A DNA stretch of 64,000 nt from an uncultured Coriobacteriaceae bacterium (GCA_902798915.1 CADBYM010000006.1:1-64000); one strand, 5' to 3'; counted from the first letter of the stretch, positions 43,117 to 52,945 are shown. The notes: a model not told the origin generated them from the sequence alone. A program made the numbers and translations.

Positions 43117-44805
43117 CTACCCCTCTTGACCCACCGCCGCGCGCACATCGTCGACATAGTCTTCCACGAGCATCGGTACGTCCCCGTCGAAGTCGAGAAC
43201 CGTATCGCCGACGACATCGAGAAACGCCTCGTTGATGGCATCGACACAAAGCGAGACGGTGAGCGAGTCGAATCCATCCAACGGCCGTCCGTCGAGAAGT
43301 GACCGCAAGAACACACGTTGGCGTTCCTCCAGCTGGATCGTTGAGGAGACCGCCGGAGACCCCGTCTCTTCTGACGGGACACAAACGACCGAAGGTGACA
43401 CGAGACGCGTCCCCGCATGGATTCCCTCATCCTGCATGGGATCGGACGCGCGCTCCTCGTCCGTGAGCAAAGCCTCACGCGTTCGCACGGAAGCCGAGCG
43501 AATCGAGCGTAGTGCGCTGCGGTCAATGGTAATCCGCGCAGCCTCTTGCGCAGCTCGGCGCTCGACCAACTCGGCAATGCGCGCGTCGACGAACTTCTCT
43601 TGGTATTTGGGAAGAGGCTTGTCTTTGAGCTCGTGCTTGTCACCGAGCGCCCTGCGCATGCGCGCATCGACGGCGTGAAGGATGGCACCGATGTCGCGGC
43701 TTCTCTCGGCTCGCCTGCAGGGCATCGTCCGCCACCAGAAGCCCCGCTCACATGTGTAACTCTCCGAAGGACTTACCGCATACGTCACATCCGGATGAAG
43801 ATTCTCCGACCAGAAGAGCGCCCCTGGGAACATCGCGTAGGAAACGCGTGTCGGCGAGCCGAAGAGTCCGTCAACGAAGCCGGTCTTGCGTCTCTTGGCA
43901 CAGTGGGCCACCATATTGGCAAACACGCGGCAGACAACCCATGCCACATCCTCGGCGTATGCTTTGAAGAGGCGCGAGCGATCCGCGCGATATCTCGAAA
44001 GCGTGACTAACGCTTCGAGCAGTTCCTGAGAACTCGGCAAGGCATCCGACGCGCGATTTGGCCAAGTGACGGGTTCGCCACCAGAAAGCAGCGCGCTCTC
44101 GGCATGCCTCAGCACGCTCACGGCCTCAATGCTCGTGGATGCAGCGGTCCCCACGACGAGTTCGGAAGGAAGGCCGTAGTATATAGCGTAGTCATGGGCC
44201 CAGCGCACAACCTGCTCGCGCACCACGATGGCATGAACGTCATCCGCAGCGATGCGTCGCAAAGCCTCGTAGCCCTCAAGGCCCGGTTCAACCCCAATGC
44301 CACAAATCAGCTCGTACGACAGGATGCGCCAGAACGCCGGTGGCGCATCCGTCACGTTGCCCTGGCGCAGCTTCGTACGCCACGAGACGTAACAACGCAA
44401 GTCGTGGTCACTCAGGTCCTCATACGTGGGCGTTCCGCCCCGCATCACAAACTCGTCGGGCTTCCCCTCGTAGTCGTCCTCATGGTCTGCCAACAGACGG
44501 GCCTGCTCGACGAAGAGCTTCGCATTGTCCAGCGTGTACGCGTAGCTCCAGCCGCCGAGCTTCCGGTCTCGAGCGAGCCGCCGCACCTCCCGATACCGCG
44601 CGGGAAGAGGCTCACGATGCACTGGCCTCGGCTTCTGCTGGAAATGCCCGTAGGCGCTCGCCCCCGTACGTAGAATCGGCTCATCCTCATACACGCGCGT
44701 GGCGAACGTACGGGAGCTCTTGTAACGCTCGTCGCCTAGAATCTGCTCCACAATGCGTTGCGCCCTCGACATCTCGTCCCATCTTCGCGCATTCGTCGCC
44801 TGCAT
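43117..44805 (-). CDS. TerB_N/TerB_C-domain protein
   Basis: 562 residues. The N-terminal half matches TerB_N (PF13208): DLSDHDLRCYVSWRTKLRQG, followed by FWRILSYELICGIGV and GYEAL. The C-terminal half has the charged, helical character of TerB_C with KDKPLPKYQEKFVDARI and a final acidic helix. Proteins with these domains are linked by context to tellurite/phage/stress modules, but lack the TerB metal-binding core. Starts 7 bases after the end of metK, so it may be cotranscribed with it. Start codon uncertain (44805 or ATG at 44772). Confidence 0.8.
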   Translation of the reverse strand: MQATNARRWDEMSRAQRIVEQILGDERYKSSRTFATRVYEDEPILRTGASAYGHFQQKPRPVHREPLPARYREVRRLARDRKLGGWSYAYTLDNAKLFVEQARLLADHEDDYEGKPDEFVMRGGTPTYEDLSDHDLRCYVSWRTKLRQGNVTDAPPAFWRILSYELICGIGVEPGLEGYEALRRIAADDVHAIVVREQVVRWAHDYAIYYGLPSELVVGTAASTSIEAVSVLRHAESALLSGGEPVTWPNRASDALPSSQELLEALVTLSRYRADRSRLFKAYAEDVAWVVCRVFANMVAHCAKRRKTGFVDGLFGSPTRVSYAMFPGALFWSENLHPDVTYAVSPSESYTCERGFWWRTMPCRRAERSRDIGAILHAVDARMRRALGDKHELKDKPLPKYQEKFVDARIAELVERRAAQEAARITIDRSALRSIRSASVRTREALLTDEERASDPMQDEGIHAGTRLVSPSVVCVPSEETGSPAVSSTIQLEERQRVFLRSLLDGRPLDGFDSLTVSLCVDAINEAFLDVVGDTVLDFDGDVPMLVEDYVDDVRAAVGQEG

Positions 44806-44811
44806 GGCAGG

Positions 44812-46053
44812 CTAGGCCAAGGCGGCCCGCAGCTCCTCAACCCGGTTGGTCCTCTCCCAGGTAAAGTCTGGATCCTCGCGTCCGAAGTGGCCGTAGGCGG
44901 CAGTCTTCTGAAAGATGGGACGCCGCAGGTCGAGGTCGCGTATGATGGCACCGGGACGCAGGTCGAAGACCTCAACCACTGCACGCTCGAGCTTCCGCTC
45001 GTCCACAGTTGCCGTCCCAAAGGTATCGACCATCACCGAGAGCGGATGGGTAACGCCGATGGCATAGGCGAGTTGCACCTCGCAACGACGAGCAAGTCCC
45101 GCCGCAACGACATTCTTAGCCACCCAGCGTGCCGCGTAGGCCGCCGAGCGGTCCACCTTCGTGCAATCCTTGCCGCTGAAGGCGCCACCACCATGACGAC
45201 CCATGCCACCATATGTGTCTACAACAATCTTCCTGCCCGTCAGACCTGTGTCGCCCATAGGTCCACCCACCACGAAACGCCCCGTGGGGTTGACGTAGAT
45301 CTCCGCGTCCCTCCATGCGATGCCCACTCCATCGAGCACGGGAGCAATGACGTGCGCCAACATGTCGGCCTTGATCACGTCCATGTCTTCAATTTCGGGC
45401 GAATGCTGAGTTGAGACCACCACCGCCGTCACCTCGACGGGCTCGTCGTCCTCGTAGCGCACCGTAACCTGCGTCTTTCCGTCGGGGCGAAGATACCCAA
45501 GGGTGCCGTCCTTGCGCACGGTGGCAAGCCGCTCGGCCATACGCTGTGCCAAGAAGGCTGGCATCGGCATAAGCGTCTCGGTCTCGTCGGAGGCATAGCC
45601 AAACATCATGCCCTGGTCGCCAGCGCCGATGCGCGCTATCTCGTCCTCGTCCGCATGCGCGAAGGTACCATCGACCCCCTGCGCGATGTCGGGACTCTGT
45701 TCGTGAATCATGTTGATGACGCCGCACGTCTCGCAGTCAAAGCCAAACTTCGCGCGGTCGTACCCTATGCGTCGAACCGTGTCGCGCACGATCTTCTGAA
45801 CGTCGACATATGCCTGGGTGCGAATCTCGCCCGCGACGATGACTGTCCCAGTGGTAAGAAACGTCTCGCATGCGCAACGGACATCCGCGAGTGAGGCCGG
45901 CACACCCGTAGGCGAGACGTAGCCCTCGGACTCGAGACGTGCCTCCTTCGCCAAGATTGCATCAAGTACGGCATCGGAAATCTGGTCCGCCATCTTGTCG
46001 GGATGTCCTTCCGTCACGCTCTCTGACGTAAAGAGGTAGCTACGCTTCTCCAC
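44812..46053 (-). CDS. metK: S-adenosylmethionine synthetase
   Basis: 413 residues from GTG 46053 (GAAAGGA seven bases ahead). Contains all signatures: [26 protein letters not shown], and [19 protein letters not shown] with the catalytic lysines and aspartates. Converts methionine and ATP to S-adenosylmethionine. No S-box riboswitch is seen in the short 5' region. Leads into the TerB_N gene. Confidence 0.97.
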   Translation of the reverse strand: MEKRSYLFTSESVTEGHPDKMADQISDAVLDAILAKEARLESEGYVSPTGVPASLADVRCACETFLTTGTVIVAGEIRTQAYVDVQKIVRDTVRRIGYDRAKFGFDCETCGVINMIHEQSPDIAQGVDGTFAHADEDEIARIGAGDQGMMFGYASDETETLMPMPAFLAQRMAERLATVRKDGTLGYLRPDGKTQVTVRYEDDEPVEVTAVVVSTQHSPEIEDMDVIKADMLAHVIAPVLDGVGIAWRDAEIYVNPTGRFVVGGPMGDTGLTGRKIVVDTYGGMGRHGGGAFSGKDCTKVDRSAAYAARWVAKNVVAAGLARRCEVQLAYAIGVTHPLSVMVDTFGTATVDERKLERAVVEVFDLRPGAIIRDLDLRRPIFQKTAAYGHFGREDPDFTWERTNRVEELRAALA

Positions 46054-46120
46054 AGCAAAGTCCTTTCGCAAAATCTTGAGCTAACAAGAGCAAGTGTAAC
46101 GCATGGGAAGCACCCTGCGG

Positions 46121-46825
46121 CTATGCACCAGCGCCGATACCATGAATGACCATGTCGAGAACGTCACCCGTAAAGCCAGCACCCTGCTCGTCCCCGCTCA
46201 TCAAACTAAGCGCTCCAAACGTGAAGGCGCCACAGATCGCGGTCGCACAAATCCCAGTGTCGATGTTGGTGCGTATCGTGCCATTCGTCTTCGCGTTCTC
46301 TAGGAGCTCGGCCAACACTCCCACGATATGCATCACATGCATGTCCTCACGACGAATCGCGCCCTCTCGGGACTGTACCAGCTCGCGCACGATAGCCATA
46401 GGCAAAGGACTGCCACTTGTCGCCCGCTTCGCAAACTCGCTGCAGACGTCCATCAGCGCCTGTTCCGGCGACTCGGCCTGCTCCACAACGGAGTCGACTC
46501 CCGCGACCAAGTCCTCAACCGCAGCATCGAATATGGCGTTGACCAAATCCTCTTTATCGGAGAAGTAGTAATAGAGAGCACCCTTCGACATGCCGCATCG
46601 ACGTGATATCTCGCTCATCTGAAAAGCCGAGTTACCGCGTTCAACCATCAGCTGGGTCGCGGTATCCATGATACGCTTGCGCGTGCCGGCACTTTTGCGC
46701 GTCTTTGCGGTCGCACGCAGACGCTCCTTCTGCCGCACCGCATGCTCGCCCATGCGCGCGTGCAACGTGCTCTGAGCACGAATCACTCCGCCGATGATTT
46801 CGGCTGTTCGGTCATCATCAGACAT
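46121..46825 (-). CDS. TetR-family regulator
   Basis: 234 residues. N-terminal helix-turn-helix: RIMDTATQLMVERG, MSEISRRCGMSKGALYYYF and KEDLVNAI, canonical TetR. A ~45-residue charged extension precedes it, unusual, and the true start may be inside it. Ligand-binding C-terminal part not assignable. No adjacent efflux gene; neighbours are metK and tRNA-Ala. Confidence 0.85.
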   Translation of the reverse strand: MSDDDRTAEIIGGVIRAQSTLHARMGEHAVRQKERLRATAKTRKSAGTRKRIMDTATQLMVERGNSAFQMSEISRRCGMSKGALYYYFSDKEDLVNAIFDAAVEDLVAGVDSVVEQAESPEQALMDVCSEFAKRATSGSPLPMAIVRELVQSREGAIRREDMHVMHIVGVLAELLENAKTNGTIRTNIDTGICATAICGAFTFGALSLMSGDEQGAGFTGDVLDMVIHGIGAGA

Positions 46826-46963
46826 GGCAATCGATTCCCCCTATTCCTTGACCCGATACCGTATGATATCGCGACGCGCAAGCCCCACCACAACTCAATG
46901 CAAACAAATTCGATGAAAGCCGTTGACACGGCGCCACATTACTGCCAAAATGTTCGTTGCTTC

Positions 46964-47039
46964 GGGGATGTAGCTCAGTTGGGAGAGCGCTGCCTTCGCA
47001 AGGCAGAGGCCGAGGGTTCGAATCCCTTCATCTCCACCA
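46964..47039 (+). tRNA. tRNA-Ala (CGC)
   Basis: Complete cloverleaf: acceptor GGGGATG/CATCTCC, D-arm GCTC...GAGC, anticodon stem CTGCC/GGCAG with loop TTCGCAA (anticodon CGC), T-arm GAGGGTTCGAATCCCTT, encoded CCA. The acceptor has G3:T70, the identity element of tRNA-Ala. Confidence 0.97.
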
Positions 47040-47048
47040 AATCATCTG

Positions 47049-47076
47049 GGACCCAGCAACGCTGGGTCCTTTTTTT
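47049..47076 (+). terminator. Rho-independent terminator after tRNA-Ala
   Basis: GGACCCAGC - AAC - GCTGGGTCC stem-loop followed by seven T. It ends 10 bases before the next start codon, so the radical SAM gene must have its own signals or be read through. Confidence 0.9.
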
Positions 47077-47086
47077 GAGGTGGACC

Positions 47087-48025
47087 ATGAGTGTTAGCTT
47101 CGCTGCCTACGAGCACTGTACGCTCTGCCCACGTCGCTGCGGTGCAAGCCGCGCGGAAGGAATGACGGGCGTCTGCGGCTGTACGTCAACTTTGCGTGTC
47201 GCGCGCGCCGCGCTCCACTTCTGGGAGGAACCGCCAATCTCCGGCGAATCCGGCTCGGGCGCCATCTTCTTCTCGGGTTGTCCCCTGCGTTGCATCTTCT
47301 GCCAGAACGAGAGGATCTCACACGAGGGCTATGGCATCGAGGTGAGCGCCCAAAGGCTTGCAGAGATGATGCTCGAGCTTCAGGCGCAAGGTGCCCTCAA
47401 CATCAATTTGGTGACGCCTATGCACTACGCACCGCACCTATGCAAGGCCATCCGCATCGCACGTGGCGAGGGACTCTTCGTCCCGATCGTCTGCAACACA
47501 TCGGGTTACGAAACGGCCCAGCTGATTGACGAGATGGGTGAGTTCGTAGACATTTGGCTCACCGACTTCAAGTACGCCTCTTCCTCCCTCGCACGAGAGC
47601 TCTCGGCCGCAGCGGACTATCCTCAGGTTGCAAGCGAGGCGCTCGTCTCGATGCTCGCCTCGCTCCGGCGGCAAGGGGGACGGGCGCTCGACGAGGACGG
47701 CGCCATGACGCGCGGCATTATCGTCCGCCACCTCGTCCTGCCTGGTCACGTCGACGACTCGATGGCCGTCATCGATCGCGTGTGGAAAATCGCAGGCAAC
47801 GAGGTCGACTTGTCCATCATGAATCAATACACGCCCAACAAGCGTTGTCGCTCCCGCTCGGGTCCACTCGCCCATGGCTTGGACGAAGATGAATATGACC
47901 TCGTCGTGTGTCGTGCCGACGAGGTCGGATTCCAGAACATCTGGTGGCAGGAAGGCGGCACCGTCTCGGAGAGCTTCGTCCCCGACTTCGACGCCACGGG
48001 CGTACTCAGCCCCGCATGCGACTAG
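47087..48025 (+). CDS. Radical SAM protein (PflA-like)
   Basis: 312 residues from ATG 47087; the frame runs further upstream through the tRNA gene, which cannot be coding. CPLRCIFCQN at residues 65-72 is the CxxxCxxC ligand set for the 4Fe-4S cluster that cleaves SAM. The N-terminus CTLCPRRCG is a second Cys cluster, as in the stand-alone radical SAM proteins annotated as pyruvate-formate-lyase-activating homologues (COG1313). Substrate protein unknown. Confidence 0.85.
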   Translation: MSVSFAAYEHCTLCPRRCGASRAEGMTGVCGCTSTLRVARAALHFWEEPPISGESGSGAIFFSGCPLRCIFCQNERISHEGYGIEVSAQRLAEMMLELQAQGALNINLVTPMHYAPHLCKAIRIARGEGLFVPIVCNTSGYETAQLIDEMGEFVDIWLTDFKYASSSLARELSAAADYPQVASEALVSMLASLRRQGGRALDEDGAMTRGIIVRHLVLPGHVDDSMAVIDRVWKIAGNEVDLSIMNQYTPNKRCRSRSGPLAHGLDEDEYDLVVCRADEVGFQNIWWQEGGTVSESFVPDFDATGVLSPACD

Positions 48026-48052
48026 ACGGCCGTCGGGAATGCCCCCATGCTT

Positions 48053-50698
48053 CTAGCCCGCATCGGTTCCGGAATCCTCATCGGTATCGGATTCCGACTT
48101 CTTGGTGGAGCTTGAGCCAGTGTCCTCATCTGAACTCGTACTTTCGGCATCCGAGTCGGAATCTGAGTCAGAGTCGGATTCTAAGTCGGAATCCGACTCG
48201 GAGTCTGATTGCTTATTTGCAGTCGAATCTGAGTCCTTCTCGACGCTGGCTACGGCGTCAGCATCCTGATCGGCCTCGTCCAAGCCATTCTCTTCAGTCT
48301 CATAGCTCCCGAAGTTATTCTCATCGTACGACTCGTCTTCGTCCACTTCCTCAGAGTCCTCCTCATCGCTCTTTGATGAGTCGTCTTCCGCGACCTTCAC
48401 CTTCTCCTTGATCAGGCTCACGTACGCAGAGATGCCCTCCTTGCTCAAGTGTATGCCGTCACTTTCGAACCAGTCGTTATGGTCTTGCGACGCAGAGAGC
48501 CAGTCGATAATCTTTACATTATCGTGTGAGTTGGCCACGTTCTTAATCATTTCGTTGTTGGGGTTCTGCCAAGCGCCTCCGCGCACGTTGATAATCCACA
48601 GGTCCTTGTCGTTTCCCACCGCATTGACAAAATCGCTAAGGTCGTTGGCAGAGAGCTGCTCCTCGTTGCCGATGCTCAGCACCACCGCGTCTCCTACGAC
48701 CTCCTGCTTGTCGTACGTCTCGTAAGCCTTCGTGACGTCTCGCGGGCTTCGTCCGTCAGCAGTGTCCACGATGCCCTTGGGGAAGGCCTTGGCAAGCTCG
48801 TTTGCCGCCTGCAGACACACGGTGTCGCCCATGATCGTCACGCTGTAGACCGTATTGGTGTCGTTGGGCACCTCGTAGTCCATTGTGTCGACTATCAGCT
48901 TGGCAAAGGCGTCACGTCCGTCCCACGTCAGATGGATGCCGTCCTCAATGAGCCAGTCCTCGTGCCCTTCGGTCGCGCTGTTCCAGTCTATGAGGTGCAT
49001 GTTTTCGTTCTTGGAGACGTATTCGTCAATGAGCGCATTGTTGTCGATGTCCTTGGCGTTGGGGCTGCGCAAGTTGACGTACCACAGCTCACGCTCGTCA
49101 CCAACCGCATCGAGGAATGCCTTCATGTCCTCGTCGGTCAGCACGCCGTTGGTCCCGATGCTTATGACGACCTGGTCACCGACCACGCCCTCATCGATGT
49201 AGTCCTGCAACGACGCAAGCGCCGCAGGGGCCTGCCGCTCGCCCATCGTGTCGATGAGTCCGTGTGGGAATGCCTCGTTGAGCTGTTCGTTTGCACCGAG
49301 CGAGACGGAGTCGCCGATGAGGACCACGTCATACACGCCGTCTTGCAACGGCTTCTTGAGCGACGCCTGCATGACGCGACGCTCCTCAGGGCGGTCGCCC
49401 GCGACCGTCACCGGCTCGACGAACACGAGCCCATAGGTGGTAATGGCAGCACCAAGCAGTGCCACGACCGCAACCGGCAACACCGGCTCGAACTTAGCAG
49501 GAAGAAACGGAACCAAGCGCGACGGTCGCTCATGCCTCGACCTCCGCTCTCCCTTTGCACCTTCTTTGTCTGCGCCTTCCCTGGAGGGGCTCCCCAGCTT
49601 GCGCAAAGGCGCCTCTACGAAGCGATACGAAAGCTCGGAGATGCCGAGGATGATCGCAAACTCAAAGAGCAGCTTCCACCAAGGGGGAGGCGTCGTGGCA
49701 TTGAGCGGATTCATGAGCTCGAGGATGGGATAATGCCAAATGTAGATGGCGAACGAGCGCGACCCCAACCACGCCAAGGGTTTGAAGGAAAGCGCCAAGG
49801 CAAAGATGCTGCCTGCCGGCACGAGACCTGCAATTGCACCGACCGAAAGGATTGAGCAAATCAAGAAGCCGGCATAGTAGTAGAAGGATGTGTACCCTTC
49901 CGTAAAGAGCATCATCAGGACGAGCCCGAGAACGCACAAGGGGCCAATGATGATGGGAACCAGGCCCGCGAAGCCATCCATACGACTCGCCCTGCTCTTG
50001 CTCATGCGATTCATTGGCCACACAACCGCCAGCCAGCAGCCAAGGAGAAGGCTCATGGCACGCGTATCGGTCCCATAATAGGGACGCGATGGATCAGCGC
50101 CTGGAACATACAATATCGCCATCAATATGGCAGAGAGCGCCGCCGCGATCAGGATTCCCACACGAACCCTTTTGCGCTTAATGCGTTTGCGCATGAGCAG
50201 ATAGAAGATGGGCGGCCAGATAAGATAGTATTGGGCCTCGATCGCGAGCGACCAGAAGTGCGTAAGAGGCGAGGGATTGCCCGCCGCTGCAAAGTAGGAC
50301 TCGTTGCTCAATATCTTCGTCCAGTTGATCACCATCAACAGTGCGGGGATGATGTCCCCCCGCATCTTGGTAAAGAGCGCGGCGTCGCACAGCGCACAAA
50401 CGGCACCAGTTACCAGAACGAAGACGATGCACGTAGGCATGATGCGCGCAACGCGCCGCTTCCAGAAGGAGACAAGGTCAATCGTGCCACGCGTCGAGCT
50501 GAACTCGCGCATCAACCCCGATGTTACCAGGTATCCCGAGAGCACGAACAGCACCGTCACGCCCAGCAACCCGCCACCACACCAGTTGAGCCTCATGTGA
50601 TAGCCAACGACACCGAGGGCGCAGATTGCCCTTAAACCATCGAGCGAGGTGACGTAGCGAGAACGCGGCTTCTTATGCCTCTCTCTGCCCCTAGCCAT
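48053..50698 (-). CDS. OatA-like acyltransferase with two SGNH domains and Ser-Asp tail
   Basis: 881 residues from ATG 50698. N-terminal acyltransferase-3 domain with about ten membrane helices (HMRLNWCGGGLLGVTVLFVL near the start; LTHFWSLAIEAQYYLIWP), typical of peptidoglycan or polysaccharide O-acetyltransferases. After it come two homologous extracytoplasmic segments: SGNH-1 has IGDSVSLG (Ser about 463) and EDGIHLTWDG (about 586); SGNH-2 has MGDTVCLQ (about 624), so the nucleophile Ser is Thr, but keeps SDGIHLSKEG (about 748). The last ~70 residues are low-complexity Ser/Asp/Glu. Family norm is ~600 residues with one SGNH domain. Probably O-acetylates cell-wall polymer at the outer face. 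Confidence 0.85.
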   Translation of the reverse strand: MARGRERHKKPRSRYVTSLDGLRAICALGVVGYHMRLNWCGGGLLGVTVLFVLSGYLVTSGLMREFSSTRGTIDLVSFWKRRVARIMPTCIVFVLVTGAVCALCDAALFTKMRGDIIPALLMVINWTKILSNESYFAAAGNPSPLTHFWSLAIEAQYYLIWPPIFYLLMRKRIKRKRVRVGILIAAALSAILMAILYVPGADPSRPYYGTDTRAMSLLLGCWLAVVWPMNRMSKSRASRMDGFAGLVPIIIGPLCVLGLVLMMLFTEGYTSFYYYAGFLICSILSVGAIAGLVPAGSIFALALSFKPLAWLGSRSFAIYIWHYPILELMNPLNATTPPPWWKLLFEFAIILGISELSYRFVEAPLRKLGSPSREGADKEGAKGERRSRHERPSRLVPFLPAKFEPVLPVAVVALLGAAITTYGLVFVEPVTVAGDRPEERRVMQASLKKPLQDGVYDVVLIGDSVSLGANEQLNEAFPHGLIDTMGERQAPAALASLQDYIDEGVVGDQVVISIGTNGVLTDEDMKAFLDAVGDERELWYVNLRSPNAKDIDNNALIDEYVSKNENMHLIDWNSATEGHEDWLIEDGIHLTWDGRDAFAKLIVDTMDYEVPNDTNTVYSVTIMGDTVCLQAANELAKAFPKGIVDTADGRSPRDVTKAYETYDKQEVVGDAVVLSIGNEEQLSANDLSDFVNAVGNDKDLWIINVRGGAWQNPNNEMIKNVANSHDNVKIIDWLSASQDHNDWFESDGIHLSKEGISAYVSLIKEKVKVAEDDSSKSDEEDSEEVDEDESYDENNFGSYETEENGLDEADQDADAVASVEKDSDSTANKQSDSESDSDLESDSDSDSDSDAESTSSDEDTGSSSTKKSESDTDEDSGTDAG

Positions 50699-51006
50699 GC
50701 AACCCCCACTCCCCTTCCGGTTTGTCCATATCGTTGCGTCGCCACGCCGATAAACGCGACGGGAATGCAGCCAACAAAAGCGCCCCTGCGGTTGCGATAA
50801 TGAACCCACCTCTCAAAGGTGGGTGTCCTCGACGCCTGTTCCAGCTTCCCCATCAACGGAGGATTCCTGTACTAAGCACGAGATATGGACTCCCAAACAA
50901 CACTTGTCGGTTCACCCAGTTTGCACCGCAGGGAACGCTGTCTTTATACTACGGCTTTCTTTGTGGAAGAACAGTCTTGACATGCCGCCAATGTGCGAAA
51001 AAATAG
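50699..51006. other. Divergent intergenic region
   Basis: About 300 bases between the acyltransferase and the WecA/TagO-type gene. It contains one strong hairpin (ACCCACCT-CTCAA-AGGTGGGT, 50804-50824) without a T-run; no gene or RNA recognised. Confidence 0.4.
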
Positions 51007-52251
51007 ATGGATGGTGTCATGAGCAGCGTTCATTGGGGGTGTGCGTCAAACATGAGGTGGTGGATACCCTTCGTGACCCTCTTTGCCACGGCACTCGTCA
51101 CGGCTCTGGCAACTACCCCACTTGCTCGTCGACTCGCTTGGAAGCTCGGCTCGGTCGACTATCCTGGAGGCAGGCGCATCAACTGCAAGCCCCTCCCCCG
51201 CATGGGGGGCATTGCCATCTTCTGCTCCATCGTGATGGCCATCCTCGTGCAGGTACTAGGCACAGTGTTCTTTGGCTGGCCATCCCTCTCGCCGTTCGCC
51301 GCTCGTCCGGCCATGGCCTTGCACTACCCGCTGCTCTTCTTGGGACTCTGCGTCATGTTTGTGACGGGTTTGCTCGATGACTTCTACGAGCTCAATCCCA
51401 GGCAGAAGCTCGCCGGACAGCTTGTGGCTGCAACCATTGCCGTTTGTGGCGGACTCATTATCGACGTGGTGGTCAATCCGTTCTCCAACGAGGGCATCTT
51501 CCTCGGATGGTTCGCCTACCCACTCACCATCGGATACCTCGTGGCCTATGCGAACATCTTTAATCTCATCGACGGACTTGACGGCCTCGCCTCAGGCATT
51601 GCCTGCATCGCAAGCGTCACCATGTGGATCGTCTCCACAATGGCCGGCCACCTCGATGCCGCAGCACTCGCCATCATCATCGCTGGAGCCACGCTCGGCT
51701 TCCTGCGCTACAACTTCAACCCCGCATCAATAATCCTCGGCGACTCGGGTTCGCTCCTCATCGGGTTTCTCTTGGGTGCGGTCTCCTTGCTTTCCGTGCA
51801 GCGCGTGGCAGGTCTCACCTCGATCATCGTCCCGCTCGTGATTTCGGGCATCCCCATCATGGACACCTTCTCTGCCATCGTGCGACGCGGCCGCGCTCAC
51901 GTAAGCATCGGCCAGGCCGACAAAGGCCACATCCACCATCGGCTCATGTACGAGGGCTTCAACCAGCGCCAGACCGTCCTCTTCATCTATCTCTGGACCG
52001 CTATGCTCAGCGTCGGGTCCATCGTGATGACACAGGTCGAAGTCGTGCCTCGTATCGCCATATTCTGTGCGCTCATCATCGCATCGGCCGTCTTTGCCAT
52101 GCGCCTGCATCTCTTCCGACCGGTTCTTCTTCACTACCACAATCCCGTGACCGGCACCGACGAACTTGTTGCTCCACAGGACGAGGCATTTGAAGAGGCT
52201 GCCGAGCAGTTCGAGGAGAGCCATCCGCTCTTTCCTAACGTCGGCGACTAG
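51007..52251 (+). CDS. Undecaprenyl-phosphate GlcNAc-1-phosphate transferase (WecA/TagO-like)
   Basis: 414 residues with ~10-11 transmembrane helices. Polyprenyl-phosphate N-acetylhexosamine-1-phosphate transferase signatures: FVTGLLDDFYELNPRQKL (catalytic DDxxE-like), NIFNLIDGLDGLASG, ILGDSGSLLIGFLLG and KGHIHHRLM. It starts wall-polymer, teichoic acid or arabinogalactan-type lipid-linked synthesis by transferring GlcNAc-1-phosphate to undecaprenyl phosphate. Start uncertain: ATG 51007, 51019 or 51052 all possible. Confidence 0.9.
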   Translation: MDGVMSSVHWGCASNMRWWIPFVTLFATALVTALATTPLARRLAWKLGSVDYPGGRRINCKPLPRMGGIAIFCSIVMAILVQVLGTVFFGWPSLSPFAARPAMALHYPLLFLGLCVMFVTGLLDDFYELNPRQKLAGQLVAATIAVCGGLIIDVVVNPFSNEGIFLGWFAYPLTIGYLVAYANIFNLIDGLDGLASGIACIASVTMWIVSTMAGHLDAAALAIIIAGATLGFLRYNFNPASIILGDSGSLLIGFLLGAVSLLSVQRVAGLTSIIVPLVISGIPIMDTFSAIVRRGRAHVSIGQADKGHIHHRLMYEGFNQRQTVLFIYLWTAMLSVGSIVMTQVEVVPRIAIFCALIIASAVFAMRLHLFRPVLLHYHNPVTGTDELVAPQDEAFEEAAEQFEESHPLFPNVGD

Positions 52252-52269
52252 CGAACGACCCCCATTGCA

Positions 52270-52312
52270 AAGGGCGCACGGCTTGAGCAATCTACTCAAG
52301 CCGTGCGCCCTT
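52270..52312. terminator. Bidirectional hairpin terminator
   Basis: A perfect 18-bp stem (AAGGGCGCACGGCTTGAG and complement) with loop CAATCTA, placed between the convergent tagO-like and rplT genes. AA/TT ends give short U-tracts either way. Confidence 0.85.
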
Positions 52313-52339
52313 CAGTGCTCATCGATATATGCGGCAGCG

Positions 52340-52702
52340 CTACTCCTGATCGAGCGCCTTCTTTGCGACGGCGGCCAAATCGGCGAAGCCCTTCTCGTCC
52401 TCGTACGCGATGGCAGCTAGGACCTTACGGTCAAGATCGATGCCCGCAAGCTTCAGACCGTGCATGAAGCGGCTATACGAGAGATCGTTCATGCGAGCGG
52501 CAGCGTTGATGCGCTGAATCCAGAGCCCGCGAATGTCGCGCTTCTTGTTGCGACGATCACGGTACTGATACTGCAGGGAGTGCTGCACCTGCTCCTTCAT
52601 ACCACGGAACGTACGTGAACGTACGCCGTAATACCCCTTCGACCGCTCCTTCAGGGTGTTGCGCTTCTTGCGACCTGCGACGGCGCGCTTGATTCGTGCC
52701 AT
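52340..52702 (-). CDS. rplT: 50S ribosomal protein L20
   Basis: 120 residues starting MARIKRAVAGRKKR at ATG 52702 with GAGGAG upstream. Typical L20 sequence (KGYYGVRSRTFR, DRRNKKRDIRGLWIQRINAAAR). Binds 23S rRNA early in 50S assembly. Last gene of infC-rpmI-rplT. Confidence 0.99.
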   Translation of the reverse strand: MARIKRAVAGRKKRNTLKERSKGYYGVRSRTFRGMKEQVQHSLQYQYRDRRNKKRDIRGLWIQRINAAARMNDLSYSRFMHGLKLAGIDLDRKVLAAIAYEDEKGFADLAAVAKKALDQE

Positions 52703-52747
52703 ATTTATCAACTCCTCAAATCAATGCAAAGACATGCAGGGCAGCTG

Positions 52748-52945
52748 CTAGTTGTTGCCCATCCTCTGGCTAACGACCTTGGCATCGCCCTTCGTGAGCT
52801 CCGTCTCCTTGCGGAAGCCGCGGATGCGCTTGGGCGACTTCTTGGTAAGGATGTGGCTCTTGAACGCCTTCGCACGCATCACCTTGCCGGTGCCCGTACG
52901 ACGGAAGCGCTTCGCGGATCCCTTGTGCGTCTTCATCTTAGGCAT
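52748..52945 (-). CDS. rpmI: 50S ribosomal protein L35
   Basis: 65 residues, [20 protein letters not shown], typical L35. Between infC and rplT in the canonical order. Confidence 0.99.
   Translation of the reverse strand: MPKMKTHKGSAKRFRRTGTGKVMRAKAFKSHILTKKSPKRIRGFRKETELTKGDAKVVSQRMGNN

Noticed and set aside
41693-44805. BREX defence system
   Set aside because: Only a BrxD-like ATPase is present; no pglX, pglZ, brxA/B/C or brxL is adjacent.
46054-46120. SAM riboswitch upstream of metK
   Set aside because: The 5' region is under 70 bases to the next gene and shows no S-box core.
46742-48025. Long open frame joining the TetR promoter region, tRNA-Ala and the radical SAM gene
   Set aside because: The upstream 345 bases include a full tRNA and terminator; the gene starts at ATG 47087.
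48118-48260. Tandem DNA repeat
   Set aside because: It is the coding sequence of the Ser-Asp tail of the acyltransferase, not an independent element.
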